Below are positions 44,455-54,800 of a DNA stretch of 64,000 nucleotides, one piece after another (position 1 is the first letter of the stretch; every line of letters starts with the position of its first letter). Under the pieces are notes generated by a model that was given only the letters and a program-made list of their open reading frames with translations, searched no databases and was not told the DNA's origin. Source of the DNA: Streptomyces sp. NRRL F-525 (GTDB lineage: Bacteria > Actinomycetota > Actinomycetes > Streptomycetales > Streptomycetaceae); contig NZ_JNXE01000003.1 in NCBI RefSeq assembly GCF_000716605.1, positions 124,001 through 188,000 on the forward strand, given 5' to 3'. Made by a program: the position numbers and the translations under genes.

Positions 44455-46248
44455 TCAGTCCGCGACCACCGGCAGCTCCAGCACCCCGGTGTCCCGCGGC
44501 GAGCTGACCACCGTCACCGGCTTGATCCCCCGGTTCCCGGTGTACGCGTCGTCGCTCGCCGCGATCACGAACCGCAGCCGGTGCCCCTTCGCGTACCGGT
44601 GCACGATCCCCGGCAGGCTCACCGTGAAGCTCTTCGTGACGTCCGGCACGCGGACGGGGGCGACCAACCTGTGGACCAGCGTCTTGCTGCCGTCGGGCGC
44701 GAGGTCGTAGAGCTTGGCGAAGAGGACCAGGTTGTCTCCGGCGTCGCCGGAGTTCTGGACGCGCTGCGCCTTCGGGGAGACGACCTTCAGCGTCGCCTTC
44801 GGAGCGCCTACGACATCCGTCGTCCGCGTCAGGGGTGCACTGGTCCACCCCAGGTACGTGCCCGGCGTGTCGTACGGCGCCGGGTCCGGCAGGCCGATCG
44901 TCCCGCTCAGCGAACTCTCCGAATGACTCGTGGGGACAAGCCAGTTGGTGTAATTCCGGCTGCCGCGCGCAACCTTCGACCGGTTGTCCACGAGCCTGCC
45001 GTCGCCGGAGAGGTACAACTTCTCGTCGAGCGCGGGGAGTTGGTTCGCGGTGGCGTAGGTGGCGGCCGGGTCCTTGATCCAGCCCCGGTAGTAGGCGAAC
45101 GCCGGCCCGGTGTCCGTGTCCGTCCGCCGGAGCAGGTAGCGGTCGAACCAAGCAAGGATGCGCCTGCCGACGTAACTCGACTCCAAGCCGCCCTTGCTCA
45201 GGTCGAGTTCACCGGGGGGCGGGACGGCCGTCGCGTTGCTGTGCCCCTGCGACTGCCAGATCATCTTCGCGGTCGTCCCGTGCGCCTTCAGCGTCTTGTA
45301 CGTCGCCGTCGCCTCGTTGAGGTTGAACAGGCTGTCGGCCTGCCCCTGGACGAGGAGCGTGGGCGCCTTCACCCGGTTCAGATACGACACCGGCGAGACG
45401 CTGTGCAGGAATGCGAGCAGGTCGGCCGTCGCCCTGGCCGGGTAGCTACCGGAGTTCAGGGTGCGGAACATGGCGCAGGCCCTGGTGACGAAGTGCAGGC
45501 AGGTGAGGGAGTTGATCCGGGTCGGGTCGAGGCTCGGCACGGTCAGGGGCTGGGTCTCGCCGGTGAGGTAGAAGCTGTTGGCCCACTGCCACTTGAAGGC
45601 TCCTGGAACGGTCCGACCGTCTTTGCCGACCGCGTTGTTCGGGTCGAGCGAGTATGCCAGGTCGTGCCAGGTGATCAGCGGGACGAGGGCGTCGACCCGG
45701 TGGTCCACGGCCGCCGTCGCCAACTGGACCGCGCCGCCGTACGATCCGCCGATCATCCCGACGCGCGGGTCGCCCTTGGCGTCGAGGGTCACGAAGTCGG
45801 CCCTGGTCCCGTCGTCGGCGGCCCGTGTCCCCGCCAGGAAGTCGATCAGCCCCGAGGCGGCCGCCCCGTCGACGCGCGGATCGTCGAGCGAGATGAGACA
45901 CCCCGACTTTCCGAAGCCCAGCCCGGAGTAGACGAGCCCGACATAGCCGCGTCGCGCGAAGACCTTGCCGATGGCGTCCGTCGAACCGTCCGACTTGCTG
46001 CCCCCGAAGCCGTTGGTGGCCAGCACGGCGGGCGCCGGGTTGGAACGGTCCACGCCCACGGGCCGGTACAGGTCGGCGTCGACCGTGCAGTCCCGGCCAC
46101 CCGCGGGAACGGTGAACTTCAGTGCGGTGACGGTGTATTGATCCGCCGCGGTGGCGGGGCCGCCAAGGGCGAGGGGTGCGGTGAGGGCGAGCGGTGCGGT
46201 GAGCGCGAGAGCCAGCGCGGCACGGATTCCGCGGACACGACGGGACAC
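44455..46248 (-). CDS. secreted CocE/NonD family hydrolase (X-Pro peptidase-like)
   Basis: Alpha/beta-hydrolase of 597 residues, exported. A signal peptide with a repeated LALTAPLALTAPLALGG core is followed by the catalytic domain, where MIGGSYGGAVQ carries the nucleophile Ser, and a C-terminal jelly-roll (about 430-597, GTYLGWTSAPLTRTTDVVG) of the X-Pro dipeptidyl-peptidase type. Members cleave Xaa-Pro dipeptides, cocaine-like esters or amide bonds. GTG 46248 is chosen because GGAGG is just upstream; GTG 46260 is the alternative. A 12-copy heptamer minisatellite lies between this gene and the LD-carboxypeptidase. Confidence 0.88.
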   Translation of the reverse strand: MSRRVRGIRAALALALTAPLALTAPLALGGPATAADQYTVTALKFTVPAGGRDCTVDADLYRPVGVDRSNPAPAVLATNGFGGSKSDGSTDAIGKVFARRGYVGLVYSGLGFGKSGCLISLDDPRVDGAAASGLIDFLAGTRAADDGTRADFVTLDAKGDPRVGMIGGSYGGAVQLATAAVDHRVDALVPLITWHDLAYSLDPNNAVGKDGRTVPGAFKWQWANSFYLTGETQPLTVPSLDPTRINSLTCLHFVTRACAMFRTLNSGSYPARATADLLAFLHSVSPVSYLNRVKAPTLLVQGQADSLFNLNEATATYKTLKAHGTTAKMIWQSQGHSNATAVPPPGELDLSKGGLESSYVGRRILAWFDRYLLRRTDTDTGPAFAYYRGWIKDPAATYATANQLPALDEKLYLSGDGRLVDNRSKVARGSRNYTNWLVPTSHSESSLSGTIGLPDPAPYDTPGTYLGWTSAPLTRTTDVVGAPKATLKVVSPKAQRVQNSGDAGDNLVLFAKLYDLAPDGSKTLVHRLVAPVRVPDVTKSFTVSLPGIVHRYAKGHRLRFVIAASDDAYTGNRGIKPVTVVSSPRDTGVLELPVVAD

Positions 46249-46331
46249 AGGGACCTCCACACTGAGGACAACCCGACTGAGGACAACACGACTTGGTGAC
46301 CGGGTGGCCGTTCGGCCGACTGGCGGCTGGC

Positions 46332-46415
46332 GGCTGACGGCTGACGGCTGACGGCTGACGGCTGACGGCTGACGGCTGACGGCTGACGGCTGACGGCTGA
46401 CGGCTGACGGCTGAC
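46332..46415. repeat. heptanucleotide minisatellite (GGCTGAC x12)
   Basis: Twelve perfect tandem copies of GGCTGAC, with one degenerate unit (GGCTGGC) before them. The array ends 2 bp before the stop codon of the LD-carboxypeptidase gene and lies 83 bp upstream of the CocE start. Confidence 0.97.
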
Positions 46416-46417
46416 GG

Positions 46418-47350
46418 CTAGCGCAGTGCGGGCTCGTCCAGTGTCAACGTGCCCGCGTCCGCGTCCAGTTCGGCCGCCACGCCGAGCGGTATCGTCAGCG
46501 CCCCGTCGCAGTGCCCGAAACCGAACTCCTCCACCACGGGCACACCGAGTCCGCCGAGCCGGTCGAGGAGCACCGGGCGCAGTCGCTCGTACGGTCCGCA
46601 GCGGTCCCACGATCCGAGGGCGATGCCCGCGACGCCGTCGAGCCAGCCGCTGCGCAGGAGTTGGGTCAGCATCCGGTCGACGCGGAACGGCTGTTCACCG
46701 ACGTCCTCGATCATCAGCAGCCCGCCCCGCGCACCGGCCGCCGCGTGCGGGGTGCCGATGTCGGTGGCGAGCAGGGCCAGGCACCCGCCGAGCGTGACAC
46801 CCCGAGCCCGCCCCGGCACCAGCGCGCCACCCCCGGTGGGAACGGCCCGGATGGTCCGCACGGACTCCGGGTCGAACAGCGTCGCCCTCAAGTGCTCTTG
46901 TGCGCGGGCGTTCTTGGTGAAGTCGGCACCCGAAGCGACGGGCCCGTACAGCGTGACCAGTCCCAGCCGGGTGGCGAACGCCTGCTGCAGCACGGTGGGG
47001 TCGCTGAAGCCGACGAACGCCTTCGGTCCGGCGGCGCGCATCGCCTCCCAGTCGAGGAGATCGACGATGCGCTGCACGCCGTAGCCACCGCGGGCGCACA
47101 GCACGGCGGACACGGTGGGGTCGCACCAGGCGTTCTGGAGGTCGGCCGCGCGGTCGGCGTCCGTGCCGGCCAGGTAGCCCAACTCGCCATGGCGGTCCAG
47201 GACATGGGGTGCCACGACGGGGTCGAGGTCCCAGCCGCGCAGGATGTCGAGGCCCGCCTCCAGGCGTTCCTCGGACACCGGTCCGCTGGGTGCGACGACG
47301 GCCACGCGGGCGCCGGGGGCGAGTCGGAACGGGCGGACGAGCGGTGTCAC
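46418..47350 (-). CDS. LD-carboxypeptidase (peptidase family S66)
   Basis: Muropeptide or microcin-type LD-carboxypeptidase, 310 residues. The nucleophile is S116 in FVGFSDPT, matching the Ser115 of characterised S66 enzymes; Glu/His partners are in the C-terminal half (LLMIEDVGEQPFR, FGFGHCDGALTIPLG). GTG 47350 overlaps the stop of the S9 gene (GTGA). It is the last gene of the peptidase operon 46418-51451. In murein recycling such enzymes release D-Ala from tetrapeptide. Cytosolic, no signal peptide. Confidence 0.92.
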   Translation of the reverse strand: MTPLVRPFRLAPGARVAVVAPSGPVSEERLEAGLDILRGWDLDPVVAPHVLDRHGELGYLAGTDADRAADLQNAWCDPTVSAVLCARGGYGVQRIVDLLDWEAMRAAGPKAFVGFSDPTVLQQAFATRLGLVTLYGPVASGADFTKNARAQEHLRATLFDPESVRTIRAVPTGGGALVPGRARGVTLGGCLALLATDIGTPHAAAGARGGLLMIEDVGEQPFRVDRMLTQLLRSGWLDGVAGIALGSWDRCGPYERLRPVLLDRLGGLGVPVVEEFGFGHCDGALTIPLGVAAELDADAGTLTLDEPALR

Positions 47351-49311
47351 TTGGTGAGCTCCAGGGTGGGGACGCCGGGCGGGTCGATGCCGAACACCTG
47401 GGCGTACAGGGAGAGTTCGGCCTCCAGGGCACGGATCATGGTGTCGGCTCGGCGGAAGCCATGACCCTCGCCCTCGAACGCGAGGTAGGCGTGCGGGACT
47501 TGGCGTCCGCGCATCCGCTCCAGGAAGCGTTCGCACTGGACGGGCGGGCAGATCACGTCGGCCAGGCCCTGCATCATCAGGAAGGGCGCGGTGACTTGGT
47601 CGGCGTGCTCGACGGGTGAGCGTTCGGCGTACCGGGCGGGGACCTCGGCGAGGGGGCCGACCAGGCTCTCCAGGTACCGGGACTCGAAGTCGTGGGTCTC
47701 CCCCGTGGCCCAGTTGGCCAGGTCGAGGACGGGATAGATGATGGTGCCGCAGGCGTAGACGTCGGTCGTGACGAGGGATGCGGCGCTGGTCCAGCCGCCC
47801 GCGCTGCCACCCCGGATCGCGAGCCGGGCGCGGTCGGCGGTGCCTTCGGCGGCGAGGGCCAGCGCTACGGCGGCGCAGTCCTCGACGTCGACGACGCCCC
47901 ACTGCTCGCGCAGCCGGTTGCGGTACTCACGGCCGTGCCCGGTGGAGCCGCCGTAGTTGACCTCGGCGACGCCGATGCCGCGTGAGGTGAAGTAGGCGAT
48001 CTCCAGGTCGAGGACGAGGGGTGCGCGGCTGGTGGGTCCGCCGTGCGCCCAGATGACGTACGGCGGCAGTTCGTTGCCTGGAGCGGTCCAACTCGGGTTG
48101 TGCGGCGGGTAGATGTGGGCGTGGATGTCGCGTCCGGCGGGGCCGGTGAAGGTGCGGATCTGCGGTTCGGGGTAGTGGGCCGGGTCCACCGGGTCGTCGT
48201 GGGGGGCGCCGGTCACGCGGGCCCTGCCGGTGCGGGTGTCGAGTTCGACGACCTCGTAGGCGCTGCGCGGGCTGGCCCCGACGCCGACGATCCGCTCGCT
48301 GTTCACCGCGAGGGTGGAGGCGAACTCGGTCCAGGGTCCGGCCGCGTCGACGACCTCGCCGGTCTCCGGGTCCAGGACGCCGAGCAGGGTGGCGCCCCGG
48401 CCGTGCACGACGGCGATCGGGCCGCTCTCCAGGGGCGCGAACCAGCGCTGGCCCAGTTTCCACAGCGGGCCGCCGAACTCCTCCTCGCGGGCGCACAGCG
48501 GCTGGTGGTCGCGGTAGAGGTTCCACCAGCCGGTGCGGTCGCTGGCGTAGAGCAGTGAACCGTCGAAGCCCCAGTCGACCTGCGCGATCGACTCCTCGGG
48601 TCCGCCGGCGACGGTCCGTGGCTCCCCGAACGTGCCGTCGTCCGCGACCTCGGCGAGCAGCAGCTCCGTGCCGTCCCACGGCATCCGGGGATGGTCCCAG
48701 GCGAGCCAGGCCGCCTTGCGCCCGTCGGGCGAGACGCGCGGCCCGGACACGAACCGGTGCCGGTCGTCGGTGAGTTCACGTACGGCGTGCCGGTCCTCGG
48801 CGGCGGATCCGTCCAGCGGCACGGCGGCGAGCACGCGCCGCACGTCACCGGAGGCCTCGCCGGTGAACTCCTCCAGCACGCACCACACTTCACCCAGGTC
48901 CAGGCGCATCTGCGGTTCGGCCCAGCGGAGACCGTCGCCCACCCGCGACACGGGGGTGAGCGGGCTCGGCTCGCTTCCGGGGTCGTAGCGGTACAGGCGC
49001 TGGTCGGTGAAGTTCACGAAGACCACGAGGGGTTGACCGTCCTGGACCGTTCCAGCCCAGGGCTGTCCGCCGTACTCCATGACCCTGCTGCGGACGTTCC
49101 ACGGGGCGGGCAGCACCGGCTCCTCGGAGCCGTCCGCGCGGCGGCGGACCAGGGTGCGGCGGCCGCCCTCGGTGGGCCGTGGTTCGGTCCACCAGGCCTC
49201 GTCGCCGACGAAACCGACGTACTCGGGGTGTCCGTCGTGCGCGGCGGCGAGTGCCGCGTCGATGGGCGAAGGCCACGAGCCGTACGCCGAACTCTGCACG
49301 TTCTCCCCCAC
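47347..49311 (-). CDS. S9 family serine peptidase (prolyl oligopeptidase/acylaminoacyl type)
   Basis: Peptidase of 654 residues: an N-terminal beta-propeller (about 30-400) and a C-terminal alpha/beta-hydrolase domain (about 410-654). The nucleophile is S503 in IRGGSAGGWTS; the acid Asp lies in QGLADVICPP and the His in GEGHGFRRADT. GTG 49311, 3 bp after the M20 stop, is taken as start; GTG 49299 (VQSSAYGS) has GGGGGAG closer upstream and is an alternative. It cleaves short peptides, often at N-acyl- or Pro-type positions. Cytosolic. Confidence 0.9.
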   Translation of the reverse strand: MGENVQSSAYGSWPSPIDAALAAAHDGHPEYVGFVGDEAWWTEPRPTEGGRRTLVRRRADGSEEPVLPAPWNVRSRVMEYGGQPWAGTVQDGQPLVVFVNFTDQRLYRYDPGSEPSPLTPVSRVGDGLRWAEPQMRLDLGEVWCVLEEFTGEASGDVRRVLAAVPLDGSAAEDRHAVRELTDDRHRFVSGPRVSPDGRKAAWLAWDHPRMPWDGTELLLAEVADDGTFGEPRTVAGGPEESIAQVDWGFDGSLLYASDRTGWWNLYRDHQPLCAREEEFGGPLWKLGQRWFAPLESGPIAVVHGRGATLLGVLDPETGEVVDAAGPWTEFASTLAVNSERIVGVGASPRSAYEVVELDTRTGRARVTGAPHDDPVDPAHYPEPQIRTFTGPAGRDIHAHIYPPHNPSWTAPGNELPPYVIWAHGGPTSRAPLVLDLEIAYFTSRGIGVAEVNYGGSTGHGREYRNRLREQWGVVDVEDCAAVALALAAEGTADRARLAIRGGSAGGWTSAASLVTTDVYACGTIIYPVLDLANWATGETHDFESRYLESLVGPLAEVPARYAERSPVEHADQVTAPFLMMQGLADVICPPVQCERFLERMRGRQVPHAYLAFEGEGHGFRRADTMIRALEAELSLYAQVFGIDPPGVPTLELTK

Positions 49312-49314
49312 TTG

Positions 49315-50625
49315 CTAGGCCGTCCTCAGGAAGCGGTCCAGGACACGGACGCCGAAGTGGAGTGCCTCGACGGGGACCCGTTCGTCGACTCCGTGGAACA
49401 GCGCCTGGTAGTCGAAGCCCTCGGGGAGCTTCAGCGGTGCGAAGCCGTAGCCGGTGATGCCGAGCCGCGAGAACTGCTTGGCGTCCGTACCGCCCGACAT
49501 GCAGTACGGCACCACATGACCCTCGGGGGCGAACTCCTCGACGGCCGCGCGCATTTGGGCGTAGGTCGAAGAGTCGAGCGGCGCCTGGAGGGCCACTTCG
49601 CGGTGGTGGAACTCCCAGTCGACGTCCGGGCCGGTGAGCCGGTCCAGGGTGGTGCGGAACTCGTCCTCGCCGCCGGGGAGATAGCGTCCGTCGACGTAGG
49701 CCACGGCCTCGCCCGGGATCACGTTGACCTTGTAACCGGCGTTCAGCATGGTCGGGTTGGCGCTGTTGCGGACGGTGGGCTCGACGAGCTTCGCCGCCGG
49801 TCCGAGCTTGGTGAGGAGTCCGTCGACGTCGTCGAGGTCGGCCTCGATGCCGTACAGGGCGGCGAGTTCGGTGAGGGCCGCGCGGACGGTCGGGGTGAGC
49901 CGTAGCGGCCACTCGTGCTCGCCGATGCGGGTGATCGCGGCGGCGAGACGCGTGACGGCGTTCTCGTGGTTGACCTTGGAGCCGTGGCCCGCGCGTCCGT
50001 GGGCGGTCAACTTGAGCCAGCCGGTGCCGCGTTCACCGGCGGCGATGGGGTAGATCTCCCGGCCGGTGCCGTCGTGGAAGGTGAACGCGCCTGATTCGCC
50101 GATGCCTTCGGTGCAGCCCTCGAAGAGCCCGGCGTGCCGGTCGGCGAGGAATCCGGAGCCGTCCTCGGCGCTGGCCTCCTCGTCGGCGGTGAACGCGATC
50201 ACGAGGTCGCGTCGCGGCCGTACGCCCAGCCGGGACCAGGCGCGAACGACGGCGAGGATCATCGCGTCCATGTTCTTCATGTCGACCGCGCCGCGTCCCC
50301 AGACGACCCCGTCGCGGATCTCCCCGGAGAAGGGGTGCACGCTCCACTCGTCGGCCTGCGCCGGCACGACGTCCAGGTGACCGTGGACGAGCAGGGCGTC
50401 CGCCGAGGGGTCGGTGCCCTCGATGCGGGCGACGACGTTGGTACGGCCCTTGGAGCGTTCCAAGAGGGTCGGTTCGAGCCCCCCGCCGGCCAGTCGCTCG
50501 GCGGCGTACTCGGCGGCGGGTCTCTCCTGGCAGTCGCCGCCGCCCCGGTTGGTCGTGTCGATGCGGATCAGGTCCGAGGTGAACGTCACGACCTCGGCCA
50601 GGGCCCGCTCGTCGATGTCAGCCAT
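49315..50625 (-). CDS. M20/M25/M40 family metallopeptidase
   Basis: Di-zinc aminoacylase or dipeptidase, 436 residues. Metal and catalytic motifs: LLVHGHLDVVP (His ligand and Asp), GRGAVDMKN (bridging Asp) and FTADEEASAEDG (catalytic Glu and ligand Glu). The dimerisation insert is about 185-300. ATG 50625 has GGAGGAG before it and overlaps the upstream DppA stop by 8 bp. It hydrolyses small peptides or acyl-amino acids; specificity is unknown. Second gene in the operon. Confidence 0.92.
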   Translation of the reverse strand: MADIDERALAEVVTFTSDLIRIDTTNRGGGDCQERPAAEYAAERLAGGGLEPTLLERSKGRTNVVARIEGTDPSADALLVHGHLDVVPAQADEWSVHPFSGEIRDGVVWGRGAVDMKNMDAMILAVVRAWSRLGVRPRRDLVIAFTADEEASAEDGSGFLADRHAGLFEGCTEGIGESGAFTFHDGTGREIYPIAAGERGTGWLKLTAHGRAGHGSKVNHENAVTRLAAAITRIGEHEWPLRLTPTVRAALTELAALYGIEADLDDVDGLLTKLGPAAKLVEPTVRNSANPTMLNAGYKVNVIPGEAVAYVDGRYLPGGEDEFRTTLDRLTGPDVDWEFHHREVALQAPLDSSTYAQMRAAVEEFAPEGHVVPYCMSGGTDAKQFSRLGITGYGFAPLKLPEGFDYQALFHGVDERVPVEALHFGVRVLDRFLRTA

Positions 50626-51451
50626 ACTGCTCCTCCACCGCGGCCGAGACGATCGTGGTGACCGCCTTGAAGGTCCGGATGCCCTCGTACATGGTGTCGT
50701 GGGTGTACGCCACCTTCCGCTCGCCGACCCGCGCGACGCCGGGTACGACGGTGGCGGCCATCGCGAGGTGTTCGGCGTCGAATTCGAGGGCGACGGTGAA
50801 CGGGCCGCCCCGCACCGGTTCCTGACGGACCGCCAGTTTCGCCGCCTCCTTCGCCGCCCCGCGGATGTCGGCGGCCGTCCTGGCCGGCGTCCGGCACACG
50901 GCCGCGTACCGCGACACATGGTCCTTGACGGCCACCTTCAGCGCCTCGGGCGCGTACCCGAGGGCGTCCTCACAGGCCACGTCGTCACCCGTGACAAGGA
51001 CCACCGGTACCCCGTACTCGGCGACGACATGCGCGTTGAGGAGTCCCTCGCTGGCGCGGACGTCGTTCAGCCACACGCCGGTGATGGAGTTGGCGAGGTA
51101 GGTGTGGGCGAGGACGCCCTCCATGCCGGCGCCCGCGTGGTAGCCGACGAACGCGATGCCGTCGACGTCGCCGTGCTGCACGCCCTCCACCATGGAGAGG
51201 GACTTGTGGCGTCCGGTGAGCATCTCGGTGCGCTCGTCGAGCTGTTCGAGCAGCAGGTTGCGCATCGTCCAGTGGGCCTCGTTGACGAGCACCTCGTCGG
51301 CGCCGCCGTCGTAGAAACCGAGGACGGCCGCGTTCACGTCCGAGGTGAACATCGAACGGCACCGCTCCCACTGCGGTGTCCCCGGCAACACGTCGGCCGG
51401 CCAGGTGACGCCGGTCGCACCCTCCATGTCGGCGCTGATGAGGATCTTCAT
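50618..51451 (-). CDS. D-aminopeptidase, DppA type (family M55)
   Basis: Zinc D-aminopeptidase of 277 residues that cleaves D-Ala-containing peptides, as characterised for Bacillus subtilis DppA. The zinc-site residues appear as D8, E10, H60, H105 and E135, closely matching the B. subtilis set. The start ILISADMEG is the conserved N-terminus. First gene of the peptidase operon; the M20, S9 and S66 genes follow with overlaps or a gap of 3 bp, so expression is shared. Upstream lies the 364-bp region before the GH87 gene. Confidence 0.92.
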   Translation of the reverse strand: MKILISADMEGATGVTWPADVLPGTPQWERCRSMFTSDVNAAVLGFYDGGADEVLVNEAHWTMRNLLLEQLDERTEMLTGRHKSLSMVEGVQHGDVDGIAFVGYHAGAGMEGVLAHTYLANSITGVWLNDVRASEGLLNAHVVAEYGVPVVLVTGDDVACEDALGYAPEALKVAVKDHVSRYAAVCRTPARTAADIRGAAKEAAKLAVRQEPVRGGPFTVALEFDAEHLAMAATVVPGVARVGERKVAYTHDTMYEGIRTFKAVTTIVSAAVEEQYG

Positions 51452-51815
51452 GGGGCATCACGTTACGCGCCGACGGGGAATCCGCCAGGAAGAAGCGGCG
51501 CGGAATTCAACGACATCGGATCGCGCAAGAATTTGCGTGACTTGCGTTCACTTTCGTTCAGCGGCCGCAAGTGCGCGCAAGCCAACTCCCGTGTCACTCC
51601 GGGACGATGAGTGTTTCTGGTGAATATTGCGCTGTTCCAGCTGTAGACCCCTTCCCATCGCTCTGCAATATTTCGATGAAACAACGCAAAAACCTGCCTC
51701 TCAGGGGCAGCACGCACCTCGTCACCTCGCACCTTTCTGCTCCTGCACCACGCCCCAGGAACGAGCCGCCCTCGCCGCCCCACCGGCGCGCGAGCCTCCG
51801 CAGGAAGTGACCCGT
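51452..51815. promoter_or_regulatory. divergent control region of the peptidase operon and GH87 gene
   Basis: This 364-bp gap holds no gene. CGCAAG/CTTGCG-type hexamers cluster at 51524, 51532, 51541, 51566 and 51576 in both orientations. Beyond them is an AT-rich inverted repeat: GAATATTGC at 51622 and GCAATATTT at 51665, sharing 8 matching bases over a 34-bp spacer. Both patterns could be operators for a regulator of the GH87 gene or of the dppA operon. A GAAACAACGCAAAAAC segment follows at about 51678. Function is inferred only from placement and composition. Confidence 0.5.
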
Positions 51816-54800
51816 ATGACTCGACCCACCCGACACAAGAAGAGATCCCCCAGACGCCGCGCGGCGATCGCCGCGCTCGCCTCCGCCGTGATGGTGCTGG
51901 GCCTGCCCGCCGTCGGCGCGCACGCGGCCGGCGGTCCGAACGTCGCCGCGGGCGCGAAGACCACCGCGGGCAGCACCCGCGGCGCGCACAAGGCCACCAA
52001 CATCACCGACGGCGACACCGACACCTACTGGCAGGCCGGGAAGAAGTCGGCCCAGTGGGTGCAGACCGACCTCGGCAAGAGCGAGCGCGTCCGGCAGGTC
52101 GTGCTGCGGCTGCCCGAGGGCTGGCAGACCCGCAAGCAGACGCTGGCGCTCCAGGGCAGCGACGACGGCAAGAGCTTCGCGACGCTCAAGTCGTCGGCGC
52201 AGTACGTCTTCAGCCCCGGCGACGACAACACCGTGAAGATCTCGGTGCCTTCGACCCTCGCCCGGTACGTACGGGCCGACTTCAGCGCCAACTCGGTCGC
52301 CGGAACAGCCCAGTTGGCCGAGATGCAGGTCCTCACTGCCACCGCCGAGACCGCCAACCTCGCCCTGGGCAAGCCCTTCAGCGAGAGCGGGCACGCCGAT
52401 GTCTACGGCGCGGCCAACGCCGGTGACGGCAACCAGAACACCTACTGGGAGAGCACGAACAACGCGTTCCCGCAGTGGCTCCAGGTCGACCTGGGCTCGT
52501 CGGTCAGGGTCAACCAGGTGACGCTGCGGCTGCCGGGCAGCTGGCCGAGCCGCAGTCAGACGCTCAAGATCCAGGGGTCGACCGACAACCAGAACTTCAC
52601 CGATCTGACGGCCTCGAAGGCGTACACCTTCGACAGTTCCACCGCCCAGTCGACGACGATCGCCTTCGACGCGACGACCACGCGGTACGTCCGCGTGCTG
52701 ATCACGGCGAACACCGGCTGGCCCGCCGGGCAGGTGTCCGAGCTGGAGGTCTACGGACCGGCGACCGGCGACACCCAGGCGCCCACCGCGCCGGGCAACC
52801 TGAGCTACACCGAACCGGCCACCGGGCAGATCGAGTTGAACTGGACCGCGGCCACCGACGACACCGCCGTGACCGGCTACGACATCTACGCCAACGGGCA
52901 GTTGAGGTCGAGCGTCGCCGGCAACGTGCTGACCTACACGGACACCCAGCCGGCCGGCAGCGACATCACGTACTTCGTGCGGGCCAAGGACGCGGCGGGC
53001 AACGTCTCCGCCAACAGCAACAGCGTCACGCGCAAGGGCTCGACCGGAGACACCCAGGCCCCGACCGCGCCCGGCAGCCTCGCCTACACCCAGTCGGGCA
53101 GCGACGTGAAGCTCACCTGGCAGGCGTCGAGCGACAACGTCCAGGTCACCGGGTACGACGTCTACGCCAACGACCAGCTCCTCAAGTCCCTTGCCGGTGA
53201 CGCGACTTCGTACACCGACACCCCGTCGGCGACGGCCACGGTCACCTACTACGTGAAGGCGAAGGACGCCGCCGGGAACGTGTCGGTGGCGAGCAACAGC
53301 GTCACGCGGGCCGGTAACGGCGCGGGCTCCGACCTCGCGCAGGGCAAGCCCATCGAGGCCTCGTCGTACACCTTCACCTATGTCGCCGCGAACGCCAACG
53401 ACGGCCAGACAGCGACCTATTGGGAGGGCGGGGGCGGTGCCTACCCGGCCACCCTCACCACCAAGCTGGGCGCGAACGCCGACCTCAGTCAGGTCGTCGT
53501 GAAGCTCAACCCGGATCCCGCGTGGTCGACGCGGACGCAGAACATCCAGGTGCTGGGCCGGGACCAGGACGCGACCGCGTTCACGAGTCTCGTCGCGGCG
53601 AAGGACTACGTCTTCAACCCGGCGAGCGGCAACACGGTGACCATCCCGGTCTCCGGCGCAGCCGCCGACATCCAGCTCAAGTTCGCCTCCAACACCGGTG
53701 CCCCGGGCGGGCAGGTCGCCGAGTTCCAGGTGATCGGCACCCCGGCCGCCAACCCGGACCTCAAGGTCACCGGCATCACCCACTCGCCCGCAGCCCCGGT
53801 CGAGTCGGACACCATCAGCCTGACGGCGACGGTCACCAACAGCGGCAGCAAAGCGTCCAAGGCCACCGACCTGAACTTCACGCTCGGCGGCACCAAGGCC
53901 GCCACGGCGGACGTCCCGGTGCTCGCGGCCGGCGCGTCGACGACGGTCACGGCGAGCATCGGCACACGGGACGCGGGGAGTTACCCGCTCGGCGCCGAGG
54001 TGGACCCGTCCAACAAGGTCATCGAGCAGAACGAGGGCAACAACGTCTACACCGCCCCCGACGCCCTCGTCGTAAAGCCGGTCTCCAGCTCCGACCTGGT
54101 CGCCGCACCGGTCGCCTGGACCCCGTCCAGCGCCTCGGCGGGCGACAACGTCACGTTCACCGTGGCGATCAAGAACCAGGGCACGGTCGACTCGGCCTCG
54201 GGCACCCACGGCGTCACGCTGACGCTCCTGGACGCCAACGGCGCCACCGTCAAGACACTCACCGGCTCCTACAACGGCACCATCGCCGCCGGCCAGACCA
54301 CCGCACCCGTCAGCCTCGGCTCCTGGACGGCCGTCAACGGCAAGTTCAGCGTCAAGACGGTCATCGCCGACGACACCAACGAACTCCCGGTCAAGCGGAC
54401 CAACAACACCACCACACAACCCCTGTTCGTCGGCCGCGGCGCCGACATGCCGTACGACATGTACGAGGCCGAGGACGGCGCGGTGGGCGGCGGCGCCCAG
54501 GTCGTCGGACCGAACCGCACCGTCGGCGACATCGCCGGGGAGGCGAGCGGCCGCAAGGCGGTGACCCTCAACTCGACCGGCCAGTACGTCGAATGGACCA
54601 CCCGCGCGTCGACCAACACCCTGGTCACCCGCTTCTCCATCCCCGACGGCACCGACACCACACTCGACGTCTACGTCGACGGCCAGTTCCTCAAGGCAAT
54701 CGACCTCACCTCCAAGTACGCCTGGCTGTACGGCGCCGAGACCGCGCCCGGCAACTCGCCGAGTGCCGGTACCCAGCGCCACATCTACGACGAGGCGAAT

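Noticed and set aside
46332..46415. CRISPR array
   Set aside because: Tandem 7-bp units without spacers; no cas genes. It is a minisatellite.
46119..46610. ORF encoding repeated SRQPSAV
   Set aside because: It is the translation of the GGCTGAC minisatellite; no ribosome site, and it crosses two real genes.
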